DNA of 64,000 nt from positions 558,001 through 622,000 of the forward strand of contig NZ_JAAJBU010000001.1 of NCBI RefSeq assembly GCF_011392125.1. Direction: 5' to 3'. The notes below the pieces were generated by a model that was not told the origin of the DNA, made no database searches, and saw only the letters and a program-made list of their open reading frames with translations. Position 1 is the stretch's first letter; each line of letters opens with the position of its first letter. This DNA comes from Flavobacterium lotistagni (GTDB taxonomy: Bacteria > Bacteroidota > Bacteroidia > Flavobacteriales > Flavobacteriaceae). The position numbers and the translations under genes were made by a program. Below, piece by piece: positions 25,370-35,295 of this stretch.

Positions 25370-28300
25370 TTACAATTCGTGGTTAATATAAATCCAGCCG
25401 GTTTTTGATTTTTCGCCATTTCTTTCAATAACATAAAAATAGGTTCCGTCCGGTAATTCATCGCCGTCATCAGATTGTCCATACCATTCTTTTGAGTAGT
25501 TGGATTTGCTATACACTTTTGAGCCGTATCTGTTGAAGATTTCAAGTTTAGTTACGTTTTGTCCTTCTAGGTCAAAATAGTCATTCAAACCATCTCCTGC
25601 TCCGGTTCCTTTAGGCGATATACCTTTTTGAATCGTACAAGAAATTGTAGTAACATTTATTGGCTGAGTTGCAGAACAACCTTGATAAGTGACCTCTACG
25701 GTATAATCTCCTGTTTGAGTAACGACCAAAGTACTGGTGTTGCCTCCAAGCACATTTCCGCTAGCGTCTTTCCAAACAAATGTGGCAGTTTCGAAATTAG
25801 AATCTGAAGTAATGGTTAGCGTATAGTTACCGTTAATACAACCCGGAACAATTACAAACTCAGGATTATCCGCGATGGTTACTTCTAAAGTATGGCTTGT
25901 ATAACAACCTACATTGGGCGTTGGTGTGAAGACGTAATCAGCACCCTGTGTAACATCAATAGTACTCGGAGACCAAGTTCCGCTGATACCATTCGGTGAA
26001 GTCGTTTGTAAAGCTGGTGCTGCTGCTCCTGAACAAAGCGTTAAAGCGGCATCAAAGTCTGGAGCTAAAATAGAATTTACAGTAACGGTAATCGTCTCTG
26101 ATAACGCACATTGCCCTGGGTTTGGTGTAAACACATAGTTAGCCGTTTGTGTGTTATCGATAGTAGCTGGTAACCAAGTTCCTGAAATTCCATTGTTGGA
26201 AATACCTTGTAACGAACCTACCGCATCACCTGCACATATAGCAGCTATAGCATTGAATGTTGGAACAATAGTCGGGTTGTCAATAGTAATATTATAAGTT
26301 CTAACCGAAGCACATTGATTGGCATCAGGTGTAAAAGTATACCCTTGTGTGCCTACAGCTTGATTGTCAATCGTTGCTGGAGACCAAGTTCCTTGAATAC
26401 CATTAGGTGAAAAGTTGGGCAATGTTGGAACTGTTGCCCCAGGACAATACGTTGGGAACTCGGCGAAATCGGGAACACGAACTGCAGTAATTGTAATTGG
26501 GAATTCGGTGAATCCTCCAGAAATACAATTGGCCAAATCAGGCTGTACTTCATATCGAATAGTAAAATCTCCGGCTGGTGAACCCGCTACATTGATTTCC
26601 CCTGTATTTGGATCAATAACCAAAGTATTCGGGTTAGAAGTATATGCTCCTCCTGTTACAAAACCAGCTGCACTTGTATCTGGATTGATGTTCGCATCTG
26701 AATTACAAACCGGTGTCGTGTAAGTAAATGCAGTAACTGGTGTTTGTGCGAATTGAGGAACAATATTCACCTGTACTGAATTGGTACAACCTGTAGCAAT
26801 TTCTCTAACGGTAATGGTATGTGTTCCAAGGGCAACATTCGAGAATGTTGTAGTAAACTGCCAAGCACCACCGTCAATATTGTAATCATACAAATTAGAA
26901 GATGTTAATGGGTGTAAACCAACACTGTCATATATATCGTCATCATTGATGGTCCAATCAACTGGATTCCAAGTCATGCTTGGTGCTGTGGCACTAGTAT
27001 TTCTTCTGTAATCATAGCCTGTTTCTCCATTAGGAGTAAAAGCAGATCCATCAGTAGCGCCCCAAAGATCGATTTCAACATCAGAAAGCGAGGTCAAACG
27101 AATGTTGTCATTCTCGTTAATTCCTGCGGCGCAAGTAGTTTGCTGATAAGTTGAAACACCTCCTTCATCAGGGCTGTTGCTTACTTTGAATACTTGAGTT
27201 GTATTGTTGGCAATGGTTCCTGACAAAGTATATTCACAAGAAGTAAAACTATTACCGTTGTTGTATATTTTCAACTTGTAGTTGCTTAGATCTTTTGTGA
27301 CTCCAGTTCCGTTGAACAGTTCTACATAAGTTAATGAGGAACCGCTGGTATCAGAATCCGTTACTTCAGAAATAAACAAATCAGAAGCATTGGCTCCGGC
27401 CGGAGAAACCGGTGAAGTTACGACCACCGTTCCGGTAGTATTCTGACAATCTGGTTGTGTAATATTAACTGTCGGTGGATCAATTCCGAAAATATTCACA
27501 GTAAAGTTACCTTCTCTGATACACTCGCCCGATTGAGCGTAAATATAAATGGTTTGAGTTTCGGTAATATTAAAATCGGTTACTACTGTTCCGGTTCCTG
27601 TAGGTCCACCTGGAGCGGTATAATAAGTATTATTTACAGGTAAACCAGGAAGCGTAACATTGTTACAATCTGAAAGACTCGGTTGCACAAACAAATCAAC
27701 AGTATCAATGGTAATATCAAACGTACTTTCATCACTACATAAGCCTGAAACTCCGTAAACATACAATGTTTGAGAAGAGGAAATAGTATCTCCTCCTGCT
27801 CCTGAATACATCGTTCCAGTTCCTGCTGGGCCTGTATAATAATTAAATGGTGAAGGCAAGCTTTCCAAAACAAGATTACTACATGCTCTGGCAGGTGCTA
27901 AATCTGGTGCATCTAAATCTTCTACAATATTAACTGTAAAGCTAATTTCAGCCGTACATGGAGGTGTTGAAGTAGTTGAAGCATATACATAAATCGTATT
28001 GGCTCCTGGAGTTGTGATTGGTAATGAAGCATCTATCGGCCCTACTCCACCTGGTTGAGAGAAATAATTACCTACAGTTAATGTGGGTAATTGATAACTT
28101 TGACAAGCTTGGGCGTCAGCAATTGGAGGAATCACCAACTCTTGGATATTAAGCAATACGTCTTCAGTTTTAGTGGTAACTTGACCACCACAACCCGTGT
28201 AAACTGCTTTCGCGGTCATATTAGTTGTTTCGGTAACACATACATTGATAGTTGGGTTGCTGCTGTAGAATTCGCCATCTTTCAACCAAGAAAATTCAAC

Positions 28301-31300
28301 GTTTGAGTTTCCGTTAGGGGTAAATCTCCATGCTTCGTTATGTGCTTCCCACGCCCCTAAGTTCCTGTTTGGCGGGAAGTGTGCTAAAGTACCTGAATCA
28401 TTCTGAATACCAATAACACCAAGACCTTCGTTCCAATCTTCGCAAACGGTTCTGTCTTGCACATATACTTCAATGATGTTTGAAGTTTCGTAAAGCACAA
28501 TTTGACTGGTTTGTAAACCTACAGAAGTACCGCAATCGAATTGTCCTACATTATAGTAGTTAACTACAAACGCTCTACAAGGAGCAGCTCCTAAAACTTG
28601 ATAGTTGATACTCCGTTGTATTGGAGAAGTATCTACCGCAGGGTTGATATCCTGATAAACACCATAAATAGCATTGAGAATCGGGAAAGTCGGATCAGGT
28701 ATCAATTGATCGGCATCGGTATTCCAAGCACAGTTAGCGCCTTGAGCATATTCATCGAAAGTGATCACACCATTCGAACCTACATTAACTTTAGGGTAAT
28801 TTACCCCAAAGAAACAGAAGTTAAACGGAAGCGTAAACGGAGCAGACCAAACGTCGTCGGTGGTTACTGGCAATTGCGTTCCGCCGGTAAATGGGAAAGG
28901 CGGAGCAAAATTCAATGGTAAAACCGTATAAGTTGTTGTATCTTTTGAATCAGTATAGGCTGCAGATAAGTCTACACAGTTTTCGCCAGGGCATAGATCA
29001 ATTACACCTGGACTTGTAGTTTCTACTGAAATATCTACACTCGCACAAATAGCAGGCGGTACAGAAATAAAGAACGTAATTGGCCCAGTCCAACGACTCT
29101 TGTCAGTGTCAGAACAATGGCTTCTCACGAAAAACTCATAAAACCCAGGCTCTAATTCTGGCGTAGTAAACGTCGTTACTGTAAGTGGGATTCCAACAGT
29201 ACTTCCATTCGGAACACTTGCTCCCGGAGTTTGATAAACTAAATCCCAATTGGTAGCAGTTCCAACTTCTGTCCATGACAAAGTAGCCGTTTGGTCTGAA
29301 TTGTTAGCCGATAAAGGATTTATAGGCTGCGGACAGGTAGGAATCGTACAGAAGTTAAACGGTCCGGCCCAAGTACTGTTGCCGTTCACGCCGCCGCAAA
29401 CACTTCTAACATAATACTCATAACAAGTATCCGGTGTCAAACCTGGTGCGGTGTATGGGTTACTTGTTACTGTGGTGCCCTGTTGGCTCGTTGGCGGTGC
29501 CGGAGAACCTGGTGGTACAATAACAATTTGCCATTCTGTTACCGGGCTATTCACGTTATTGGTCCAGCCTAATTTAGCTGTAAACGCAGTAATCTCTGTA
29601 GCGGTAAGTGCCGATGGTTTATAACATGATGGTGGTGTAGTTACGTTTCTCGGCACACTCCAAGTACTCACATCGCCAGGGCCACAATTTCCTCTGATAT
29701 AAAAAGTATAAGCGGTCTCAGGAGTCAATCCTGTGTATACATAAGTATAATTGTTGGCTGGTGTTGGTAATGCGGTAACATCTGCCATAGTAATAGCTAC
29801 CCATCCTGTTGTACTAATGTTTGGTGCTGGCGAACCTTGTGGCAAGGCCAAAACATGCCATGCCGTAGTACTCGGAACATTCGTAAATTGAAGCGTCACA
29901 GAAAATGCTGTTAAACCAGCAGCCACTGAAGTTAGGGTTGTTGGCTTGAAACAAGTAGGCGTCGTCGTAAACGCGCGTGGGCCAGCCCATGTACTTACTC
30001 CGTTAGCGCCACCACAATTCGTGCGCACATAATAAACATAATTGGTTTCTGGAGTTAATGGTGTACCATTATATACCCATGACCAAGTTGGGCCAGGTCC
30101 GGCTTCTCCAGGATTTACACTTATCCAACCTGTTGAATCTGCCGTTGGTGCTGGTGAACCGGCAGGCAATACTAAAACTTGCCAAGCAGTTTGCCCTGGG
30201 TTGGTCCAAGTGAAAGTACCTCCGAAAGGAGTTGGTGTAGAACCTAAAGCAGTTGGCTTAGGACAAGCAATTCCGGTGGTGAAAGCTCTCGGCCCAGCCG
30301 GAAGGCTAATAATTCCAGTCCCGCAATCAGTTCTGATGTAAAATTCATATTGGGTTTCAGGAATTAAACCTGTTGCTACATAAGAAAAAGTTGGTCCTGC
30401 GCCACCGCCGCCATTGGTGGTTACCCAGTTTGGATTATCCGGCAATGGATCTGGCAAACTTGCCAATTGCACAAGAATCTGCCAGTTAGTCTGTCCGGCA
30501 TTGGTCCATTGTAATGTCGCTCCAAAAGGAGTAATCGTAGCTGCCGGTACTGTCAAAGCAGTTGGTTTCGGGCATTGCTCTTTGGTTCTGAAGTTGGTTC
30601 CACCTTTCCAATCACTAGGGCCATTAACCGAGCAGATGGCACGGATATAAACGGTGTAATTGGTATCAGGTAGTAAATCACCTACTGGGATTGTAAAAGT
30701 AGTAGCGGGTGCTGGCACAGTATAACAAAGACCTCCGGTACAAGCAGCTCCGTTAACTGGCACAGGAGAACCTTGAGTGACTACCAACAATTCGAAGGCG
30801 GTTGTCGTGGGTGCGGTTCCAGTTGCGTTCCAATTTACAACGGCATTGTTGAAAGTGATTGTAGCTGCCGGAACGGTTGGGTTTGCTGTAGGCGGTAAAC
30901 ACAATGGATCGGTGCAATCTACTGTTCCTGTATATAAATCAGTTCCAATCGATGCCTGACTGTTGGTAGTCATGGCATAAATCGTCTGGTTGAAACTGTT
31001 TTTGATATTGATTCTGATTTCATCCGGTGCATCACCTCCAACGCTCCAGAATAAAGTAAAGGGTTGGTCATCACACAAAGGCACTGTAACAACAGTTGGT
31101 CCTCCGTTAGTGATTGTAGCTCCGAGAGTAGCCACTACCAAACCGCCTTGTTTTACTTGCATTCTTCCGTTGTTCCAACCATCGCCTCCGGTATCGGTTA
31201 AGGTGAAGGTATGGGTACATTGGTTAGCCACTTCACAACCCGAAGTGTTGAATAAAAATGGGCCTGACCATGGACTGTAAACTCCAGCGCCACAATTTGC

Positions 31301-32854
31301 TCTTACCCAATATTGGTAGGCTGTTGAAGGAGTTAGTGCCGCTCCAGCTAATGTTGTTGTAAAAGTTAGGGTCGGATCTGGTGTTGGTACTCCTGCTGTA
31401 GTAGGAATCGATGATCCAGCAGTTTGAACGGCCACTTCCCAATCGGTCTCAGTTCCTGCCGCCCAAGTTGCTTCGGCGCTAGTTGGTCCAATTGGAGTGG
31501 TCACTGTAAGTCCTGTTGGTTGCGGACATTCTGTAGCCAACTGAATGTTCAAATTGTATTGATAGCTGGTTACCGCAGATGTACCTGACAATACAATATA
31601 TATAGTCTGCCCGGCGGTTAAAGTCAAAGACGGGATAACCCTAACGTTAGAGTTTGTATTTCCCACACCCGCAATACAGTTGTTTCCGACAGTAACGCAA
31701 CTGGCATATACAAACATACCTGTATTGTTGGTTCCGTTCGGGTTCATGCTGATGTAGATATTTTGTGCTTCGGGAGCAGTATAAGAATAGATGACATCAT
31801 TGCTGGCCATAAAACCGTTGGCTGAAGCACCACAAGAAGCTGCTCCTGTAGTTCCGGTGATATTGTTTCCGTAAATAGAGGTGTTGCTAGTATCTGAATA
31901 AGGTAATGGTGTTACCACAAGTGGTTCGGCGCAGGTTCTTCCTAAAGGTTTAGTATTCCAGTTGAAAGGCCCCACCCATTCGCTGTTCGAAGTAGGGCAA
32001 ATTCCCCTTACATAATATTGGTACGCAGTATTCGGTATCAATCCTGTTGCGGTGTAGCCTCGCTGTGGAGTAGTTGTTGAGGTAAATATTGGTGTTGTCA
32101 CAACGTCAGGAGCAGGCACATCAACTGTAAAACCCGCAGGCCCATATTGTACCTGGAACTGTGTCGTGTTTGGTGCAGTCCATCTTAATTCGGTAGTTGT
32201 GGCTTGAATTGTTGCCGTAACTACAGCAAGGACTGACGGATTCAAACACTTCTCCACCACTTTTACATCATCGACTAACCAACGGTCGCCGCTGATTTGA
32301 AGACCTGGTTGCGTCACCGTTCTAACAAAAGCAATATAGCGAAGTCCGGTAAAGTTTAAGTCTAGTGTTTTTTCTTCATAATCCAACTGATCTGCTGTGA
32401 TGGTGCTGAGTTCGGTTTCGGTATATTCTGCAAAAACAGTATAAGCAGCCAAATCCGAAGGGTCAGCAGAAGCGGACACCCGAATTTGGTATCGGGCACT
32501 ATTGTCATCCCCGGTTAAAGTCTGTCTGGTAAAAAACCGCAACTGGCTATTGGCTGTAATGTTCAGTTGTGGCGTGATCAGCCATTCTTCCGCATTTTCT
32601 ACACCAGGTAAATTCTGGCGATCAATATAAGCGGCTTTAGCACCACTATTGGCTGGGAACGGATTGACTCTGTTACGCCAGTTGGGCGCGGTAAAAGTTC
32701 GGTTGTCTTTCACTAACCAGTTTCCAGAATTCATCGCCCACACGCCTGCCCCATCTGGAGTATCCGGTGCGCTTTCAAAGTCTTCGTTGAGTATTTGGGA
32801 ATATCCAAGCACCGATGAAAACGATAGTAAAAGGATGAAAATAATTTTTTTCAT
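25370..32854 (-). CDS. Giant T9SS-secreted adhesin with fibronectin III repeats and gliding-motility-type C-terminal domain
   Basis: A 2494-residue surface protein. Order of parts: signal peptide 1-19; choice-of-anchor J-like domain (about 21-200, DRWLVDDVKVVE); about eight Fn3 domains between 200 and 1280, most opening with CPKPTAL-like and closing with WAGP-F-T motifs, two of them separated by other beta domains; a region of about 250 residues (1280-1530) with GVNYPKVNVGSNGVITF resembling a nidogen-like fold; Ig-like modules; a lamin-tail-like domain (about 1850-2010, TYVELFNGTG); three 67-70-residue repeats (about 2125-2332); an Ig/PKD-like module; and a type B sorting domain (2406-2494: GLNDYFDLEG, LEIFNRYGSKVY, LPDGTYFYVI). 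It should be secreted by T9SS and attached outside. A role in gliding or adhesion is inferred. Confidence 0.95.
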   Translation of the reverse strand: MKKIIFILLLSFSSVLGYSQILNEDFESAPDTPDGAGVWAMNSGNWLVKDNRTFTAPNWRNRVNPFPANSGAKAAYIDRQNLPGVENAEEWLITPQLNITANSQLRFFTRQTLTGDDNSARYQIRVSASADPSDLAAYTVFAEYTETELSTITADQLDYEEKTLDLNFTGLRYIAFVRTVTQPGLQISGDRWLVDDVKVVEKCLNPSVLAVVTATIQATTTELRWTAPNTTQFQVQYGPAGFTVDVPAPDVVTTPIFTSTTTPQRGYTATGLIPNTAYQYYVRGICPTSNSEWVGPFNWNTKPLGRTCAEPLVVTPLPYSDTSNTSIYGNNITGTTGAASCGASANGFMASNDVIYSYTAPEAQNIYISMNPNGTNNTGMFVYASCVTVGNNCIAGVGNTNSNVRVIPSLTLTAGQTIYIVLSGTSAVTSYQYNLNIQLATECPQPTGLTVTTPIGPTSAEATWAAGTETDWEVAVQTAGSSIPTTAGVPTPDPTLTFTTTLAGAALTPSTAYQYWVRANCGAGVYSPWSGPFLFNTSGCEVANQCTHTFTLTDTGGDGWNNGRMQVKQGGLVVATLGATITNGGPTVVTVPLCDDQPFTLFWSVGGDAPDEIRINIKNSFNQTIYAMTTNSQASIGTDLYTGTVDCTDPLCLPPTANPTVPAATITFNNAVVNWNATGTAPTTTAFELLVVTQGSPVPVNGAACTGGLCYTVPAPATTFTIPVGDLLPDTNYTVYIRAICSVNGPSDWKGGTNFRTKEQCPKPTALTVPAATITPFGATLQWTNAGQTNWQILVQLASLPDPLPDNPNWVTTNGGGGAGPTFSYVATGLIPETQYEFYIRTDCGTGIISLPAGPRAFTTGIACPKPTALGSTPTPFGGTFTWTNPGQTAWQVLVLPAGSPAPTADSTGWISVNPGEAGPGPTWSWVYNGTPLTPETNYVYYVRTNCGGANGVSTWAGPRAFTTTPTCFKPTTLTSVAAGLTAFSVTLQFTNVPSTTAWHVLALPQGSPAPNISTTGWVAITMADVTALPTPANNYTYVYTGLTPETAYTFYIRGNCGPGDVSTWSVPRNVTTPPSCYKPSALTATEITAFTAKLGWTNNVNSPVTEWQIVIVPPGSPAPPTSQQGTTVTSNPYTAPGLTPDTCYEYYVRSVCGGVNGNSTWAGPFNFCTIPTCPQPINPLSANNSDQTATLSWTEVGTATNWDLVYQTPGASVPNGSTVGIPLTVTTFTTPELEPGFYEFFVRSHCSDTDKSRWTGPITFFISVPPAICASVDISVETTSPGVIDLCPGENCVDLSAAYTDSKDTTTYTVLPLNFAPPFPFTGGTQLPVTTDDVWSAPFTLPFNFCFFGVNYPKVNVGSNGVITFDEYAQGANCAWNTDADQLIPDPTFPILNAIYGVYQDINPAVDTSPIQRSINYQVLGAAPCRAFVVNYYNVGQFDCGTSVGLQTSQIVLYETSNIIEVYVQDRTVCEDWNEGLGVIGIQNDSGTLAHFPPNRNLGAWEAHNEAWRFTPNGNSNVEFSWLKDGEFYSSNPTINVCVTETTNMTAKAVYTGCGGQVTTKTEDVLLNIQELVIPPIADAQACQSYQLPTLTVGNYFSQPGGVGPIDASLPITTPGANTIYVYASTTSTPPCTAEISFTVNIVEDLDAPDLAPARACSNLVLESLPSPFNYYTGPAGTGTMYSGAGGDTISSSQTLYVYGVSGLCSDESTFDITIDTVDLFVQPSLSDCNNVTLPGLPVNNTYYTAPGGPTGTGTVVTDFNITETQTIYIYAQSGECIREGNFTVNIFGIDPPTVNITQPDCQNTTGTVVVTSPVSPAGANASDLFISEVTDSDTSGSSLTYVELFNGTGVTKDLSNYKLKIYNNGNSFTSCEYTLSGTIANNTTQVFKVSNSPDEGGVSTYQQTTCAAGINENDNIRLTSLSDVEIDLWGATDGSAFTPNGETGYDYRRNTSATAPSMTWNPVDWTINDDDIYDSVGLHPLTSSNLYDYNIDGGAWQFTTTFSNVALGTHTITVREIATGCTNSVQVNIVPQFAQTPVTAFTYTTPVCNSDANINPDTSAAGFVTGGAYTSNPNTLVIDPNTGEINVAGSPAGDFTIRYEVQPDLANCISGGFTEFPITITAVRVPDFAEFPTYCPGATVPTLPNFSPNGIQGTWSPATIDNQAVGTQGYTFTPDANQCASVRTYNITIDNPTIVPTFNAIAAICAGDAVGSLQGISNNGISGTWLPATIDNTQTANYVFTPNPGQCALSETITVTVNSILAPDFDAALTLCSGAAAPALQTTSPNGISGTWSPSTIDVTQGADYVFTPTPNVGCYTSHTLEVTIADNPEFVIVPGCINGNYTLTITSDSNFETATFVWKDASGNVLGGNTSTLVVTQTGDYTVEVTYQGCSATQPINVTTISCTIQKGISPKGTGAGDGLNDYFDLEGQNVTKLEIFNRYGSKVYSKSNYSKEWYGQSDDGDELPDGTYFYVIERNGEKSKTGWIYINHEL

Positions 32855-32901
32855 AATGAAAGTTTAGTTGGTTTATTATAGCGTTCTAATTTTAGAAGCT
32901 C

Positions 32902-32909
32902 CAAATTTA
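32902..32909 (-). promoter_or_regulatory. Putative -7 box of the adhesin operon
   Basis: The minus strand reads TAAATTTG, matching TAnnTTTG, about 48 nt upstream of the adhesin ATG. A -33 TTG at consensus spacing was not seen. Confidence 0.55.
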
Positions 32910-32994
32910 ACAAAATTTATGAAAGCATTAATATAAATTTACTTTTTAACGATTTTCTGCAAAGAATGCCCGATTTAATGCACCAAATGCGCAA

Positions 32995-33022
32995 TTGAAT
33001 TGAAGCTTTTTAATTAGCTTTG
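32995..33022 (+). promoter_or_regulatory. Putative promoter of hflX
   Basis: TTG (32995-32997), a 17-bp spacer and TAGCTTTG (33015-33022) match both halves of the Bacteroidota promoter consensus. The expected start point is about 10-14 nt before the hflX ATG at 33039. Confidence 0.65.
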
Positions 33023-33038
33023 CCACACATTTTTTACC

Positions 33039-34265
33039 ATGCTCGAGAAAGAAAACATCAATTTTGAAAAAACTGTCATCGTCGGGATTGTCACCCAAAA
33101 CCAATCGGAAGACAAACTCACCGAATACCTTGACGAACTTGAATTTTTGACCTTTACTGCCGGCGGTGAAGTCGTCAAGCGCTTCTTCCAAAAAATGGAT
33201 CGCCCGAACCCGAAAACCTTTTTAGGCACCGGTAAAATGGACGAAATTCACCACTATGTAAAAGAGCATCAAATCTCGACTGTGATTTTCGACGACGAGC
33301 TATCACCTTCGCAACAAAAAAATATCACACGCCTGCTGAACTGCAAAGTTCTAGATCGCACCAACCTCATCTTGGATATTTTCGCGCAAAGGGCAGAAAC
33401 TTCTTACGCCCGTACGCAAGTAGAATTGGCGCAATGTCAATATTTGTTGCCAAGATTATCCGGAATGTGGACACACCTCGAACGCCAAAAAGGAGGAATC
33501 GGACTGCGTGGACCGGGTGAAACCGAAATCGAAACCGACCGCCGTATAGTACGTGATCGCATTTCGTTACTGAAAGAAAAAATCAAAACTATCGACAAAC
33601 AAATGTCGGTGCAGCGAAGTAACCGCGGGGCAATGGTAAGAGTGGCTTTGGTGGGTTATACCAATGTAGGGAAATCGACCTTAATGAATGTGATTAGTAA
33701 AAGTGAAGTCTTTGTCGAGAATAAACTCTTTGCCACCTTAGATACTACTGTTCGCAAAGTAGTCATAAAAAACCTGCCGTTCCTACTTTCTGATACGGTA
33801 GGGTTTATCCGAAAATTGCCGACACAACTCGTTGAATCCTTCAAAAGTACACTCGATGAAGTACGCGAAGCCGATTTGCTCTTGCACGTGGTCGATATTT
33901 CGCATCCAGATTTTGAAGATCATATCAGCTCAGTCAACCAAATTTTGCTCGACATTAAAAGCAACAACAAACCCACATTGATGGTTTTCAACAAGATAGA
34001 TGCCTACCAACATTTAACTATTGAGGAAGACGACCTGATTACCGAGAAAACCAAAAGGCACTACACTTTACAAGAATGGAAACAGACTTGGATGAACGAT
34101 GTGGGCGAGAAAAACGCGTTGTTCATTTCGGCTGTGAATAAAGAAAATCTCGAAGAATTCCGCAAAAGGGTTTATGAAGCGGTTCGGGAAATCCACATTA
34201 CTCGTTTTCCTTACAATAAATTTCTCTATCCGGATTATGAGGATGCCGTCGAGAAAGAAGAATAA
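33039..34265 (+). CDS. hflX: Ribosome-associated GTPase HflX
   Basis: A 408-residue cytoplasmic GTPase. The N-terminal HflX domain includes the glycine-rich GGIGLRGPGETEIETDRR segment (152-169), and the G domain has G1 G206-YTNVGKST214, G3 DTVGF and G4 NKID. HflX splits stalled or hibernating 70S ribosomes under stress. The length fits the family, with a short C-terminal tail. It is monocistronic, with its own promoter and terminator. Confidence 0.96.
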   Translation: MLEKENINFEKTVIVGIVTQNQSEDKLTEYLDELEFLTFTAGGEVVKRFFQKMDRPNPKTFLGTGKMDEIHHYVKEHQISTVIFDDELSPSQQKNITRLLNCKVLDRTNLILDIFAQRAETSYARTQVELAQCQYLLPRLSGMWTHLERQKGGIGLRGPGETEIETDRRIVRDRISLLKEKIKTIDKQMSVQRSNRGAMVRVALVGYTNVGKSTLMNVISKSEVFVENKLFATLDTTVRKVVIKNLPFLLSDTVGFIRKLPTQLVESFKSTLDEVREADLLLHVVDISHPDFEDHISSVNQILLDIKSNNKPTLMVFNKIDAYQHLTIEEDDLITEKTKRHYTLQEWKQTWMNDVGEKNALFISAVNKENLEEFRKRVYEAVREIHITRFPYNKFLYPDYEDAVEKEE

Positions 34266-34268
34266 AAA

Positions 34269-34301
34269 AAAGACCTTTAAGAGCAATTCCTAAAGGTCTT
34301 T
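34269..34301. terminator. Bidirectional terminator between hflX and the DUF3078 gene
   Basis: AAAGACCTTTA (34269-34279) pairs with TAAAGGTCTTT (34291-34301) around an 11-nt loop. An A-run on the left gives a T-tract on the minus strand, and T-rich sequence follows on the right, so it can serve both convergent genes. Confidence 0.9.
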
Positions 34302-34318
34302 ATTGTTTTTGGTTTCAG

Positions 34319-35236
34319 TTAGAATCCGTAATTCAAGCCAAGTCCGAAAATCTGTCTGGTCTGAAATCCGCGGAAAGCATTGTCGTCATAAATCGCTTGG
34401 AATACCAAGTTGGTCGTTAAATAACGATTGATGCGCATCACCATATTCATGGTATAATCCATGTCTACGTTTTGCGGATCTTCTAGATAGTTGGTGTATA
34501 AGTTCAACGTGTTTTCCATAGATACGTTGGTCATCAAATCGAGCTTGTAATAACCTGAAGCGTAGAAACCGAGTTCGTAACGGGTGCTTTTTCCTTCTTC
34601 GACACCGAAATATGCTTTTTCAGGCAGTGTAAAATCAGCATCTACAAAAGTAACTTTGGAGGTTAGTGGAGCCAAATTCACTTTGAGATTATCACTCTTC
34701 TTCCAGAACATACCCGGACCGAAAGTGAGATAAGCTGGCGAGAAGAGGTTGGTGTTTTCAGTTCGAATCTCTTTTCCGTTGGCATCTTTACCATAGATAT
34801 ATCCTTTGGTGAATTGGGTGCGGAAATTCAAAAAGAACGAGTAGTACCAATAGCCTACCGCTTTTTTTCCGAATACTGAATTGTATTCAAAACGGTCGTC
34901 GGTTTTCTTTTCAAAATCGGAATTCTTGGTCTGGATCAAACCGTATGAGGCAATGATTTTATTGTCCCAAGTGATGTCGTTTCTTTTGTAATTGAAATCG
35001 TAGTTGATGCCCAAATTCCCGGAAAGGTTATTCTCGCCTCCGGCCAACCAGTTATTGAAGTTGGATTGGTTGAAAAGAAAAATCAGGTTTCCTTTTTTGG
35101 TCCAGCCGGCTCCGGTAGTATCAACGATTTTTTTTACTGCTTTCTCAGTATTGGTGATGATTTCTTTCTCAGCGTCCTGGGCATTCATGATTCCCACGCC
35201 GCAGAAAAGCACTGTTAAGAATAGGATTTTTTTCAT
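34319..35236 (-). CDS. DUF3078 outer-membrane protein
   Basis: A 305-residue exported protein: signal peptide ending MNAQD, a short acidic helix, then GWTKKGNLIFLFNQSNFNNW, the characteristic DUF3078 opening, and alternating beta-strands with aromatic belts to a terminal IFGLGLNYGF. It is probably a barrel in the outer membrane. The role of the family is unknown. It follows the suf/DUF2480 genes after 59 bp, so partial co-transcription is possible. Confidence 0.88.
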   Translation of the reverse strand: MKKILFLTVLFCGVGIMNAQDAEKEIITNTEKAVKKIVDTTGAGWTKKGNLIFLFNQSNFNNWLAGGENNLSGNLGINYDFNYKRNDITWDNKIIASYGLIQTKNSDFEKKTDDRFEYNSVFGKKAVGYWYYSFFLNFRTQFTKGYIYGKDANGKEIRTENTNLFSPAYLTFGPGMFWKKSDNLKVNLAPLTSKVTFVDADFTLPEKAYFGVEEGKSTRYELGFYASGYYKLDLMTNVSMENTLNLYTNYLEDPQNVDMDYTMNMVMRINRYLTTNLVFQAIYDDNAFRGFQTRQIFGLGLNYGF

Positions 35237-35295
35237 TTCTAAGGGTTTTTGTTTTTCGCGGTAAAGATACTAAAACCATCAGAATGACTAGAAAA

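Noticed and set aside
25370-32854. Many plus-strand open frames opposite the adhesin gene
   Set aside because: They are shadows caused by the Thr/Pro/Gly-rich codon pattern of the long gene. No start signals or protein-like composition.
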